64,000 nt of DNA, taken from the NCBI RefSeq assembly GCF_021391535.1, contig NZ_CP090066.1, positions 1,563,501-1,627,500 on the forward strand, read 5' to 3'. The DNA comes from Aurantimonas sp. HBX-1 (GTDB taxonomy: Bacteria; Pseudomonadota; Alphaproteobacteria; Rhizobiales; Rhizobiaceae). Of this stretch, positions 50,502 through 59,879 are shown piece after piece. How positions within the stretch are numbered: the first letter of the stretch is position 1; each line of letters begins with the position of its first letter. The notes beneath the pieces are model-generated. The model saw only the letters and a list, made by a program, of their open reading frames with translations, was not told where the DNA came from and did no database searches. Made by a program: the position numbers and the translations under genes.

Positions 50502-51092
50502 ATGAAGCGTTCAACGTCCCGATCCGTCCTGCTGGCGTTCCTCGCGGTGGCCCTCAGTTCCTGTCTCTCCGCGCCCCCGCCGGACACGTTCGAGATCTCG
50601 GCCCCGGCCATCGTCCAGAACGTCGCAGGCACGAGCCGGGCGCAGATCCTGATTCCCGAGCCGACGGCGATCAAGACGCTCGACTCCGAGAAGATCGTGG
50701 TGAAGCCGACCCCTTATTCGGTCGAGTATCTCGCCGGCAGCCAGTGGAGCGACCGCCTGCCGCGCATGGTCCAGCTGCGGCTTCTGCAGGCCTTCGAGAA
50801 TACCGGCCGTATCGGCGCGGTGGGCGTGCCGGGCCAGGGTCTGGCCATCGACTACCAGATGGTCATGGAAGTGCGGAAGTTCGAGATCGATGCGGTCGGC
50901 CCGGCGCGCGCGGTGATCGAGATCTCCGTCAAGGCGCTGAACGACCGCAATGGCAGCGTGCTGCGCACCAAGGTCTTCGCGGTGGAGGTGCCTGTGGCCG
51001 GCACGACCAACACCGACTACGTCGCCGCCCTCGACCGCGCCTACGAACAGATCTCGGACGAGATCGTGCGCTGGACGCTGGCGCTGATCTGA
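50502..51092 (+). CDS. ABC-type transport auxiliary lipoprotein
   Basis: A 196-residue lipoprotein of the ABC_trans_aux family (LinN/PqiC-like), completing the MCE transporter at the outer membrane. The signal is RSVLLAFLAVALSSC with a lipobox (LSSC); mature residues include PYSVEYLAGSQWSDRLPRMV and LLQAFENTGRIGAVG, the core of the domain. It follows the MCE gene by 73 bp on the same strand. ATG 50502 is used because it places the signal at the N-terminus. The four genes match the LinKLMN order of Sphingobium. Confidence 0.87.
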   Translation: MKRSTSRSVLLAFLAVALSSCLSAPPPDTFEISAPAIVQNVAGTSRAQILIPEPTAIKTLDSEKIVVKPTPYSVEYLAGSQWSDRLPRMVQLRLLQAFENTGRIGAVGVPGQGLAIDYQMVMEVRKFEIDAVGPARAVIEISVKALNDRNGSVLRTKVFAVEVPVAGTTNTDYVAALDRAYEQISDEIVRWTLALI

Positions 51093-51133
51093 CGGCGCCC
51101 GCCGGCGCCGCGATTTCCTGATCCAATCCGAAA

Positions 51134-51166
51134 AAGCCGGTGACGAGCGATGCCCGTCACCGGCTT
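51134..51166 (+). terminator. Terminator of the MCE transporter operon
   Basis: AAGCCGGTGAC (51134-51144) pairs perfectly with GTCACCGGCTT (51156-51166), 11 bp with an 11-base loop, followed by CTTG. It lies 41 bp after the lipoprotein stop. Confidence 0.75.
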
Positions 51167-51253
51167 CTTGCTGTCGAGGGAGCCCCTGCGTCGCAGGTTG
51201 CGTCCGTCGGCGCCGGCGCGGATCGCCCGGCGACCAGATCGGATACTGCAAAT

Positions 51254-51293
51254 GAAAACGGCGGCGGCTCCTTCCGGGGCCGCCGCCGTTTTC
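51254..51293 (-). terminator. Bidirectional terminator after the giant polar-growth gene
   Basis: GAAAACGGCGGCGGC (51254-51268) pairs perfectly with GCCGCCGCCGTTTTC (51279-51293), 15 bp with a 10-base loop. The TTTT lies within the right arm on the plus strand and, by symmetry, on the minus strand too, so it can end transcripts from both sides. It lies 22 bp past the stop of the giant gene. Confidence 0.8.
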
Positions 51294-51315
51294 GTCTGCG
51301 TGCGAGGCCGCTGCC

Positions 51316-54300
51316 TCAGCTGTCGAAGCGGCCCGAAGCGTGCGCCAGCATCGTGTAGACCTTGCCGGTGTCGGAGGTCAGGTAGGTGTGCGTCAGCCGG
51401 TTGTCCGGGTCGTTCTTGGACACGTCGCCGAGCAGCGTCTCGAAGTCGCCGATATAGCGGTCGACGGCCTCGCGGAACGTCGTGTCGCGCTGATATTTCC
51501 GGCGGATCTCGTCGAAGGTCTGCTGGCCCTTCATCGTGTAGAGCCGGCGCGTGAAGACGTTCCGCTCGCCCTTGCGGTAGCGATCCCACAGTTCGACCGA
51601 GGCGTTGTGGTCGATGGCCCGGGCGATGTCGACCGACAGCGAGTTCAGCGAGTCGACGACATGCTCCGGCGAACGCTCCACCGGCTGCGAGGCGGGGGCC
51701 GCCGGCCGGGCCGGGGTGGCTGCGGCGGCGGGCGCCGCTTCCTCCTCGTCCCGGGACGCGCGACGCAGCAGGTCGGAAACCCAGCCGCCGCCCGGCCGCG
51801 ATGCGGCGGCCTGCGGGCCCTGCGGCTCGGCCGGCCGCGCCGCCGGACGCAGCTGCGACGGCTGGGCGGTCTGGGCCGGCTGCGCGGATTGCGTCCGATC
51901 GTTTGCACGCATTTCCGGGGAACCGGCTGCCGCGCCGGTGGTCGGCGACGGCGTCCGCGCCGGGGCATCGTAGTTCGAGCCCCGCAGGTCGCGGGCGAGA
52001 TTGCCGTCGGTCATGAAGGACGCAGCGATCTGTGCTTCGACGTCGCGCTCTTCCTCTTCGCTGAACAGCGCCTCCTCGTCCGGCTCCGCCGGCTTCGGCG
52101 CCCGTGCGCCTTCCGGCGCCGGGCGCGACGGCTCGAGGCGCTGGGCGGCCGGACGGGACGCCGCCTCGGCCGCTGCCGGCTGCGAGGAGCGGGACGACAC
52201 GTCGAAAGCACGGCCGGACTGCGAGACGATGTCCGACAGGTCCTTCAGTGCGCGGATCTGGTCGGCCACGGCCCGGCGCATCGCCTCGGTGGTCTCGCGG
52301 GTCTCCTCCGGCAGTTCGAAGACGCCGCGCCGGATCTCGTTGCGGGCGCTCTCGAGCTCCTGGCGGATCTCGGCGGCGGTCCGGCGCATCTCTTCGGTGG
52401 CGCCGTGGAAGCGCTGGGTGGCGTCCTCGACGACCGACTGGATCGAGCTGCGCATCGCTTCGGCCGCGGCCCGCGAGCGTGCCTCGGCGCTCTGCATCTG
52501 GGCATCGGCCTCGCCGAGCTTTTCGCCGACCTCCGAGGAGAGCCGCGCGGAAACCAGGCGCGAACGCTGCTCGGTCCGCTCGAACAGGCCCTCGATGACC
52601 TCCTCGAAGGAGCGCATCAGTTCGCCGATCTCCTCGGAGCGCTTGACCAGCCCCGCCGAGAGTTCCTCGATGCCGCCATGGCCGTTCTCCAGCGTCGAGC
52701 GCAGCGTCATCTCGCTGGCCTCGATCAGCTTGACGGCATCGGACAGGACCGCGCCGTGCTCCTGGAAGCGGTCGGCGATGCCGGCGACCTTCGAGAAGGC
52801 GCTCATCGACAGGTGGTCGAGGCGTTCGACATTGCTCTCCAGCAGGCGCGAGGAGAGCGAGATCGAGTTGGAGGCCTGCTCGGCGCCCTGGGTGAAGCGC
52901 GTGCCGGTCTCCTGCAGGGTCGCATCGATCGCCCCCAGATTGCTGGCGGCTTCCTGCACCAGGCCGCGCAGCGAACCGCTGGTCTGGGCGAGCCGCCCGA
53001 TGAGACCGCCCACCTCGCGCTGCAGTTGGTCGCGCATCTCGGCGACCAGGCCGACAGCCGTCGTGGTCTTCTCGTCGAAGGCCCCGAGGATCTCGCCGGA
53101 CGAAGCCGTGAGGCTCTCGATCGTCTCGCTGGCGCGGCGGCCGAGCGCGGCGACGAGGGCAGCGTTTTCCTCGCGCATCCGGTCGGACGCATCGCGGGTG
53201 CTGCGCTCCAGCAGCCGGGCGAATTCCGAGCCGTTCTCGCCGAGCTGGTCGAACATCGGCCGCGCTTCCTCGTCGAGGACGCGGGAGATTTCCGACGTGC
53301 GGGCGCTGAGCAGGGCGGCAAGCGTGCGGGTCTTCTCGTCGATGTCGTCGCCGAGCATCTTGGCGCGGGCGTCGATCTCCTGCTCGGACCGGGCGAGCCG
53401 GGCGACCAGTTCCTCGCCGACATTGCCGGCGCTCTCGAGCAGCTGTTCGCGGGCCCGTTCGGTCTCGACGCGGATCGCGCCGGAGATCGAGGCGAGCTGG
53501 CCGGCGAGTTCGCCGCCGCGTGCCAGTATCTCGGTGCGGGCGTTGTCGGCGTCGCGCAGGAAGGTCTGCGACGCTTCGGCGAGCTGTGCGTGGATGGTGC
53601 GGGTCGCTTCCTCCAGGTCGGTGCGCAGCGGGTTGGCCGCGAGCATCTCCGACAGCTTCTCGGCGACGGCGGCGAGCTCCTCGGTGAAGCGCTGCGAGCG
53701 CTGTTCGAGGGTCTCGGCGACCCGATCGGTCTCGCTGCGGATCTGGTAGGAGGCGCCGGACAGGCGACGGGCAAAGCCGTCGGTGTTCTGCTGCATGGCG
53801 GTCTGCGCCGCCTCCGTCAGCTCGCGCATGCGCTCGGCGGCGCTTTCCACCTGCGTGGCGATCTCGCCTGCGTCGGTGACGAAGCGGTCGCGGCCTTCCT
53901 GGCCGGCCGCGCGCAGCCTGTCGCTGGCCTCGCCGACGCTGGCGACGAAGCTGCCGGTGTTGCGCTCGAACTCGCTGGCCACCGCCGTCGTGATGCCGGC
54001 GAGGCTGTCGGCGAGGGCGGCGCGCTGGGCGGCGAGGCCACTGCGCACCTCTTCCGCCTCCGCCTGCATGCGGCCGGACAGGTCGGCGATGGATTTCGCC
54101 AGTTCCTCGGCCTCCGTGGCAAAGCGGTTGCGCGACTGTTCGGACAGCGTGCGGATGACTTCCGCGGCGCCGCTGATGTTCTCCGCGATCCGGCCGCCTT
54201 CGCCGACCAGCGAGGCGCTGGCATCCGAAGCCTTGGCCGCGAGGTCGTCCGCCAGGGCGCCGAGACGCTCGGCAAGCCGGTCGGCCTCGCCGGACAGGCG

Positions 54301-57300
54301 CAGGCGCGCGTCTTCCGTGGAGGTGAGGAATATCTCCTCGATGCCCTCGACGCTCTCGGCGATCTTGCGCGTTTCGCCCTCGAGGTTTTCGCGGGCCCGC
54401 GCGGCTTCCTCGCCCATGGCGGCGGTGGCGGTCGCGATGGTCTGGCGCAGCGTCTCGGCGATCGTGGCGGTGCGGGTGTTGAGCGTGCGCTCGACATTGC
54501 CGAGGCCGCGATCCAGCGCGGTCGAGATGGCTTCGGTGCGCTGGTCGAGGGCGCCGGTGAGGCTGGTCGACCCGGTCTCGAGCGCCGCAAGCAGTTCGTC
54601 GCGACGGATCTCCAGCGAGGTCGAGACGTCGCCGACGCTCTGCTCGATGACCCGGCGGACGTCGTCGGCGCGATCGCCGAGCGTGGCGGCCGCCGAACGG
54701 GCCGCTTCCTCGACAATGCCGGCGATGCTGTCGCGGCGTTCCTCGAGCGCCGACGCCAGCCGCAGGTCCGCCTCGAAGATCGCCTCGGCGATGCCGTTGA
54801 CGCGCTCCTCGATGGCTGCCGCGATCGAGTTGCGGCCGTTGTCCAGCTGTTCGCCGAGGCGCGCGGTGCGTTCGTCGAGGCCGGCGAGCAGCGTGCCCTC
54901 CGAGCCGTCGATGATGCCGTGCATGGCGGCGAGGCGTTCGTCGAGGCCGTCCACCAGGATCGACCGCGCGTCCTCGATGACGCTGCGAAGCGCCGCCGTG
55001 CGCGCGTCGAGGCTTTCGCCGACGCGCATCACCCGCTCGCCGATCTCGCCGGCCAGGGTCTCGGTGCGAATGTCGAGATCGCCGATGAGCGTGCCATGAC
55101 CTTCCTGCATGATCGCGCGGATTGCCTCGACGCGGCCGTCGAGGCTTTCGCCGACGCGCATGACCCGCTCGCCGATCTCGCTGGAGAGCGTCTCGGTGCG
55201 AAGGTCGAGATCGCCGATGAGTGTACCGTGGCCTTCCTGCATGATCGTGCGGATGGCCTCGAAGCGGCCGTCGAGGCCGTCGCGAAGCGAGATCTCGACC
55301 TCTTCGGCGGTCGAGCGCAACTTGCCGACGCGCTCGTCGAGCCCGTCGACGAGGAGGCCGAGCGCGTCCTGGACGGCGGAGAGATGGGTGCCGGCGTCGA
55401 TCGCGATGCGCTCGCCGAAGCTGCTGGTGCGAGCGTCCATCTCCTCGCGGAGCCGTTCGGTGTTGCGGTCGACCTCGCCGACAATGGCGAGGCGCGAGCC
55501 GTCGATCACGCCGCTCAGCGACTGCACGCGCTCGGAAAGGTCCTCGGCGACACGCTTGACCGCCGCGTCGAAGCTGCCGGAGATCCCGGCAATGCGCTCG
55601 TCCAGCGAAGCGAGAAGGTTCTGGTGAGTCTCTTCCGAGAGGCTGCGCAGCACGCTGGCGCGCTCGTCCAGCGTCGTCCGGATCGCCTGATGGCGCTGGT
55701 CGAGGCCGGCCAGGAGATCGTCCTGCGCGGTCGCCAGAACCGTCTGGCTGGCGGCGAAACGGTCGGCCAGGCCCATGGTGAGCGCCCCGGTCCGCTCGTC
55801 GAGACCGCCGATGAGGCGGGCGGACTCGTCCTCGATCGAGTGGTGGAACTGCCCGACGCGTTCCGACAGCAGGCTGGCGATCGCCTCGATGCGCTGGTCG
55901 AGCCCGTTGACGAGGCCGTCGCGGCTCGCCGCGACCAGTTCCTCGATGGCTTCGCGCCGATCGTCGAGCAGCCGCGCCAGCGATCCGGTCCGATCCTCGA
56001 CGCCGCGGGCAAGGGCGCCCTCGGCGTTGCCGATCAGGTTTTCCATGCGGGCCACGGTGTCCTCGATGGCGCGCGTCAGCCCGGCGCTCTTTTCTTCCAG
56101 GTTGCCGAGCAGGCTCTGCTGGGCGAAGGCGAAGGTCGCCTCGAGATCCTCGCCGTGGCCGGCGATGGCCTTCTCGATCGAGACCACGCGGCCGTCGAGC
56201 GTTTCGCGGAAGCCGGCGGTGCCCCGGTCGACCGCGGCCTCGATCTCGTCGCGCCGCTGCGACAGCAGGTCTTCCAGCCGGGCCGCGGCGCGCTCGATGG
56301 CGGCATCCATGTCGCCGGCCTTCTGGGCGATGCTGTCGATCCGGCCGTCGCTGGCGAGGTCGAAGGCGAGCAGGCGGTCGTCGACGGTGCCGGCGAGGTG
56401 GCCGGTCCGCTCGTCCATCAGCGCGGCGAAGGCGGCGATGCGCTCGTCGAAGAGGTGGCGCAGTTCCTCGGTGCGGCCCTCCAGCGTCGACTGCGCCAGG
56501 GTGACGGCGTCGCCGGCCTTCATCGTCAGTTCGGCCTGGCCGCTGGCGAAGGCGCCGGCGATGTCGCGGGTGCGGTCGGCGAGGGTCCGTGCGAACTCCA
56601 GCGAACGGCGCTCCAGCGCGTCGGCAATCCGGTCGCCCGAACGGTCGATCGCCTCGCTGCGCTGGTCCAGCGCCGCGACGAGGGAGTCGCCGCGCTCTGA
56701 AAGCGCACGCTCGATGGTCTCGATGCGGTGGTCGAGGCCGCCGAGCGTCCGCGTGTTGGCATCCTCGAGCAGACGGCTGGCGCGCTCGGTGCGCTCGCCG
56801 AGGCCGAGTTCCAGCGTCTCGATGAAGCGCTGGGAATCGGCGTCGAGGCGCTCGCGGCGGCTGTCGACGGTGTCGACGAGGCTGGTCAGGAAGATCTGGT
56901 TCTTGTCGCCGATCTCGCGCATCCGCTCCTCGAAGGCTTCCTCGAGGCTGGCCAGGAAGGTCTGGCCCTCCATCGCCAGGCCGATCGAACGGCCGTCGAG
57001 CGCTTCGGTGAGGTCGGCGAGGAACTGCTGGCTCTCGCCGGCGAGGCTCTGGCCGCGGGCCTGCATCAGGCCGGAGACGGCGTCGCCCGTGGCGGTGAGG
57101 CGTGCGGTTACGTCCTGGCCGATCTCGGCCAGACGGCCGACGATGGCGCGGGAGCGGGAATCGAGGTCTTCCATCCGCTCGTCGAACTGCCGGCCGACGT
57201 CCTCGCCGGTGGTGATCAGGCGGTGGGTCGCGTCGTCGGCGCTCTGGCCGAGACGGGCGACGAGGCTCTCGGTGTGCGCGGTCAGGCTGTCGTTGGCCTT

Positions 57301-58476
57301 GCGGCTGCGCTCCTCGAAGGCTTCCACGAGATTGCCGCTGCGCGCGGCGAAGTCCTTGTTGAGGACCTCGCTGCGCTCGTCGAGCAGGGCGGTGAAGCGA
57401 TGCGAGGCATCCTCGATGCGCTGCAGGATCTGGTCGGAGGCGCGGTCGACGTCCTCGACCAGGCGCTGGTGCGACCCGACGACGGTCGAGCGCAGGCGCT
57501 CGCCATGCGAGAGCATCGCCTCGCGCTCGGCGCCGAGGTCCTGCACCAGCGTGCGGATCTTCACCTCGTTGTCGGCATAGGCGCGTTCGAGCGCGCCGAC
57601 TTCCTTGTGGACGATGTTCTCGAGATCGGATGTGCGGGCCAGCGCCCGCTCGACGCCCTCACCGAGGGCCGCGACCTCGCGGCGAACCGCCTGGCCGACG
57701 CTCATCACCCGCTCGGTGGCGACGGTCTCGGGTTCGGCGAGCCGCAGCGCGACCTCGGCCAGCGACCGGCTCATCAGCCGCAGCTCGGCGGAGCGGCGCA
57801 CCATCACGGCGAAGGCGAAGATCAGGAGGACCGGCACGAAGGCGACCGCGGCGAGCAGCGCGATCTCGCCCTGCCGCGACGGGTCGGTGACGCCGGCGGT
57901 CAGCGAGGCGACGTCGTAGAGGCTGTAGGCGAAGTAGCCGGTGACGGCGAGCCACACGGCCGAGACGGCGAGGGCGATCCACAGGGGCGCCTTGGAGGCG
58001 CGGCGGTTGAGAAGCGCATCGGCCATGACGGTCGAGCGACGCTCCTCGTCGTTCGCCGGCGGCTGCGCATAGGCGCGCGGGGTCTCGCTCGCGGCAGCCG
58101 GGCGACGGCCCGGGACGGCAGCGGCCGGCGGCATCGAGGCGTGGTCGCCGGCTTCCCGCCGAAGGCCGACCGTCTGCGACGAGGGGGCCGATTCCGCGGT
58201 GACATCGACGCTTTCGGCATCGCTCTCTTCGACCGACGCCGACGCATCCGTCTCGTCGTCGCGGAGCTGACCGGCGGTCTCGCTGATCTGGCGCTCGAAC
58301 TCATCCAGGGAGAACGCGACCTCGGCGGACTGGGTCGACTCGTCCTCCACGAGGGTTCCCGAAGCCTGCCCCGTCTCGTCGCGAATTTCCGGTTCACCGA
58401 GATCGGCCCGAAGAGCCGCCTCGAGTTCGTTGACTGCCTCGTCCGAAAGCTGATCGATGGGATTGGTCTTAGACAT
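51316..58476 (-). CDS. Giant coiled-coil membrane protein, growth pole ring (GPR)-like
   Basis: A 2386-residue protein. Residues 1-160 are acidic and disordered; two membrane helices lie at about 165-187 (PLWIALAVSAVWLAVTGYFA) and 205-227. From 230 to about 2080 there is one very long alpha-helical region rich in repeated L-D-x-R-x-E/A units, of the apolipoprotein-like type. A Pro/Ala-rich linker follows, with a small conserved domain at the C-terminus (about 2260-2386: VERSPEHVVDSLNSLSVDIA, TRRLYTMKGQQTFDEIRRKY, TYLTSDTGKVYTMLAHASG). Size, topology and repeats match GPR of Agrobacterium tumefaciens, which forms a ring at the growing pole and is needed for polar growth. Monocistronic, with a terminator after it. 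Confidence 0.75.
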   Translation of the reverse strand: MSKTNPIDQLSDEAVNELEAALRADLGEPEIRDETGQASGTLVEDESTQSAEVAFSLDEFERQISETAGQLRDDETDASASVEESDAESVDVTAESAPSSQTVGLRREAGDHASMPPAAAVPGRRPAAASETPRAYAQPPANDEERRSTVMADALLNRRASKAPLWIALAVSAVWLAVTGYFAYSLYDVASLTAGVTDPSRQGEIALLAAVAFVPVLLIFAFAVMVRRSAELRLMSRSLAEVALRLAEPETVATERVMSVGQAVRREVAALGEGVERALARTSDLENIVHKEVGALERAYADNEVKIRTLVQDLGAEREAMLSHGERLRSTVVGSHQRLVEDVDRASDQILQRIEDASHRFTALLDERSEVLNKDFAARSGNLVEAFEERSRKANDSLTAHTESLVARLGQSADDATHRLITTGEDVGRQFDERMEDLDSRSRAIVGRLAEIGQDVTARLTATGDAVSGLMQARGQSLAGESQQFLADLTEALDGRSIGLAMEGQTFLASLEEAFEERMREIGDKNQIFLTSLVDTVDSRRERLDADSQRFIETLELGLGERTERASRLLEDANTRTLGGLDHRIETIERALSERGDSLVAALDQRSEAIDRSGDRIADALERRSLEFARTLADRTRDIAGAFASGQAELTMKAGDAVTLAQSTLEGRTEELRHLFDERIAAFAALMDERTGHLAGTVDDRLLAFDLASDGRIDSIAQKAGDMDAAIERAAARLEDLLSQRRDEIEAAVDRGTAGFRETLDGRVVSIEKAIAGHGEDLEATFAFAQQSLLGNLEEKSAGLTRAIEDTVARMENLIGNAEGALARGVEDRTGSLARLLDDRREAIEELVAASRDGLVNGLDQRIEAIASLLSERVGQFHHSIEDESARLIGGLDERTGALTMGLADRFAASQTVLATAQDDLLAGLDQRHQAIRTTLDERASVLRSLSEETHQNLLASLDERIAGISGSFDAAVKRVAEDLSERVQSLSGVIDGSRLAIVGEVDRNTERLREEMDARTSSFGERIAIDAGTHLSAVQDALGLLVDGLDERVGKLRSTAEEVEISLRDGLDGRFEAIRTIMQEGHGTLIGDLDLRTETLSSEIGERVMRVGESLDGRVEAIRAIMQEGHGTLIGDLDIRTETLAGEIGERVMRVGESLDARTAALRSVIEDARSILVDGLDERLAAMHGIIDGSEGTLLAGLDERTARLGEQLDNGRNSIAAAIEERVNGIAEAIFEADLRLASALEERRDSIAGIVEEAARSAAATLGDRADDVRRVIEQSVGDVSTSLEIRRDELLAALETGSTSLTGALDQRTEAISTALDRGLGNVERTLNTRTATIAETLRQTIATATAAMGEEAARARENLEGETRKIAESVEGIEEIFLTSTEDARLRLSGEADRLAERLGALADDLAAKASDASASLVGEGGRIAENISGAAEVIRTLSEQSRNRFATEAEELAKSIADLSGRMQAEAEEVRSGLAAQRAALADSLAGITTAVASEFERNTGSFVASVGEASDRLRAAGQEGRDRFVTDAGEIATQVESAAERMRELTEAAQTAMQQNTDGFARRLSGASYQIRSETDRVAETLEQRSQRFTEELAAVAEKLSEMLAANPLRTDLEEATRTIHAQLAEASQTFLRDADNARTEILARGGELAGQLASISGAIRVETERAREQLLESAGNVGEELVARLARSEQEIDARAKMLGDDIDEKTRTLAALLSARTSEISRVLDEEARPMFDQLGENGSEFARLLERSTRDASDRMREENAALVAALGRRASETIESLTASSGEILGAFDEKTTTAVGLVAEMRDQLQREVGGLIGRLAQTSGSLRGLVQEAASNLGAIDATLQETGTRFTQGAEQASNSISLSSRLLESNVERLDHLSMSAFSKVAGIADRFQEHGAVLSDAVKLIEASEMTLRSTLENGHGGIEELSAGLVKRSEEIGELMRSFEEVIEGLFERTEQRSRLVSARLSSEVGEKLGEADAQMQSAEARSRAAAEAMRSSIQSVVEDATQRFHGATEEMRRTAAEIRQELESARNEIRRGVFELPEETRETTEAMRRAVADQIRALKDLSDIVSQSGRAFDVSSRSSQPAAAEAASRPAAQRLEPSRPAPEGARAPKPAEPDEEALFSEEEERDVEAQIAASFMTDGNLARDLRGSNYDAPARTPSPTTGAAAGSPEMRANDRTQSAQPAQTAQPSQLRPAARPAEPQGPQAAASRPGGGWVSDLLRRASRDEEEAAPAAAATPARPAAPASQPVERSPEHVVDSLNSLSVDIARAIDHNASVELWDRYRKGERNVFTRRLYTMKGQQTFDEIRRKYQRDTTFREAVDRYIGDFETLLGDVSKNDPDNRLTHTYLTSDTGKVYTMLAHASGRFDS
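55021..55284 (-). repeat. 132-bp tandem duplication in the giant gene
   Basis: Two consecutive 132-bp units (55021-55152 and 55153-55284), highly similar in DNA. Each encodes 44 residues beginning IRxIMQEGHGTLIGDLD and ending GERVMRVGESLD. It is the clearest recent duplication in a protein that otherwise consists of diverged repeats. Confidence 0.8.
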
Positions 58477-58921
58477 GGCCGTCGCGCCTCAATACTCGTT
58501 ACTACGGACCCACTTTTGCCGAGGGTCGCCAACGGACGTGCACGAGGGGTTGGAAGCCCCGTCCGATTCCGGCATGCTGGCCGTCGGCGGTAGGCGCATA
58601 GCCTCCAGCCGGCAGTTTCGCATGATCCATGGTAGATAGCGACTGCATCGAAAGAAACCGTAAAACCGCCGGATACCTACAAGTTTAAACATAAGGTTAA
58701 CGGCGTTACGAAAATCCTCACGGTTACGGCCCGGGCCCCTTGTGGCGCCGGGGATGCTGGCGCAGGCGCCGTGCCGCGGGCGCGCGCCGTTCGCTGCAAC
58801 ATGCGCCCGCCGGTTAATCCTTCATACATGCTGTCGCCAGATGATGGGTCATCCCCGTCGCAGGCCGGCATCAGCCGGAAACCCCACGCCGGGCGGGCTT
58901 CGGGCCCTGAAGGAGACGCAG
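58477..58921. promoter_or_regulatory. Divergent promoter region with a CtrA-like box
   Basis: No gene in 445 bp. Read on the minus strand, TTAACC-TTATG-TTTAAAC at about 58683-58700 resembles a CtrA site (TTAA-N7-TTAA) with spacing 8 or one mismatch. It lies about 210 bp upstream of the giant gene start, in AT-richer DNA (58625-58715). The rest of the region up to the Hpt gene shows no signal I recognise. Confidence 0.35.
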
Positions 58922-59302
58922 ATGATCCTGGCGGCGCTGAAGGCGGAGAAGGCCGAGACCGGCGACAAGCCTGCCACATCGCAGTGCCCGTCGCGGCGCC
59001 GGCCGATCGACCTCGTCCATCTGGCCCGCCAGACCTGCGGCGACCGGGCGCTGGAAGCCGACGTGCTGGGCATGCTGAGCCGGCAGCTGGATACGCTGCT
59101 GCGCCGGATCGACGGCGCGCGGGACGAGGAGCGGCGGCAGATCGCCCATGCGCTGAAGGGCACCGCCCGCAATGTCGGAGCCTTCCGGCTCGCCGACAGC
59201 GCCGAACGCTACGAAAGCGCGCCGCGCGACGCGACGGCGCTGGCGCAGCTGCGCCTGGAAGCGGAAGCGGCCGCCAGCTTCGCCCGCTCGCTGATCGAGT
59301 AA
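58922..59302 (+). CDS. Hpt-domain phosphotransfer protein
   Basis: A 126-residue protein with a single histidine-phosphotransfer domain, a shuttle between sensor kinases and response regulators. His76 in QIAHALKGTARNVGAF (H-x2-K-G) is the phosphorylation site; the surrounding helices (ADVLGMLSRQLDTLLRRIDG, LRLEAEAAASFARSLI) form the four-helix bundle. AAGGAG lies five bases upstream of ATG 58922; the long frame before it has no family sequence. No kinase or response regulator lies nearby, so its partners are elsewhere. Confidence 0.85.
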   Translation: MILAALKAEKAETGDKPATSQCPSRRRPIDLVHLARQTCGDRALEADVLGMLSRQLDTLLRRIDGARDEERRQIAHALKGTARNVGAFRLADSAERYESAPRDATALAQLRLEAEAAASFARSLIE

Positions 59303-59516
59303 GCACGGCGCGAATCCACGCGGCTCGCGAGAGTTGACTTTGCGGTCCGTCAGCCCCTAACAGACCGGCAGTCTGCCGCCTTCGGCGGACCGGCCCGCGC
59401 GCAGATGTGACGGCGCCGGCCAGCCGGGTGCGCGGCCGATCCCGCCTCGTCTCGTTGCCCGCAGCGGGGAAGGGCGACGTCGTCGCCCGCAATCATCGAA
59501 CGAGAGACCATCGCTC

Positions 59517-59837
59517 ATGGCCAAGCTCACCTTCGTCACCCACGACGGTCAACGCTACGATATCGACGCTCCCGTAGGGACGACGGCGATGGAGAACGCC
59601 ATCCGCAACGACGTTCCCGGGATCGAGGCGGAATGCGGCGGCGCCTGCGCCTGCGCGACCTGCCACGTCTATGTCGACGAAGCCTGGTTGGCGAAGACCG
59701 GCGAGCCGGAGGCGATGGAGGAGGACATGCTCGACTTCGCCGTCGAGATGCAGCCGAATTCGCGCCTGTCCTGCCAGATCAAGATCCGCGAGGATCTCGA
59801 CGGGCTGGTGCTGAGGATCCCCGAGCGCCAGGCCTGA
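59517..59837 (+). CDS. 2Fe-2S ferredoxin, adrenodoxin type
   Basis: A 106-residue electron carrier. Cys40, Cys46, Cys49 and Cys86 (AECGGACACATCHVYV, then SRLSCQI) hold the cluster with the C-x5-C-x2-C-x36-C spacing of the adrenodoxin/putidaredoxin group. The acidic helix EPEAMEEDMLDFAVEM fits partner docking. Such ferredoxins serve Fe-S cluster assembly or cytochrome P450s; no P450 or reductase gene lies nearby. Full length, start at ATG 59517 after GAGAG. Confidence 0.93.
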   Translation: MAKLTFVTHDGQRYDIDAPVGTTAMENAIRNDVPGIEAECGGACACATCHVYVDEAWLAKTGEPEAMEEDMLDFAVEMQPNSRLSCQIKIREDLDGLVLRIPERQA

Positions 59838-59879
59838 GCGAACCGCCGGCGGCTTCCCGCCGCGCAACCGCCCTCGGCT

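Noticed and set aside
48230..50674. A minus-strand frame of 814 codons opposite the MCE protein gene
   Set aside because: It mirrors the repeats of the MCE tail; the MCE frame has family motifs and an overlapping operon start, this one has none.
51340..56700. A plus-strand frame of 1786 codons opposite the giant gene
   Set aside because: It is antisense to a highly repetitive, GC-rich coding region that lacks stops in several frames. Its product is Gly/Arg/Leu-rich without any fold, and it has no ribosome site.
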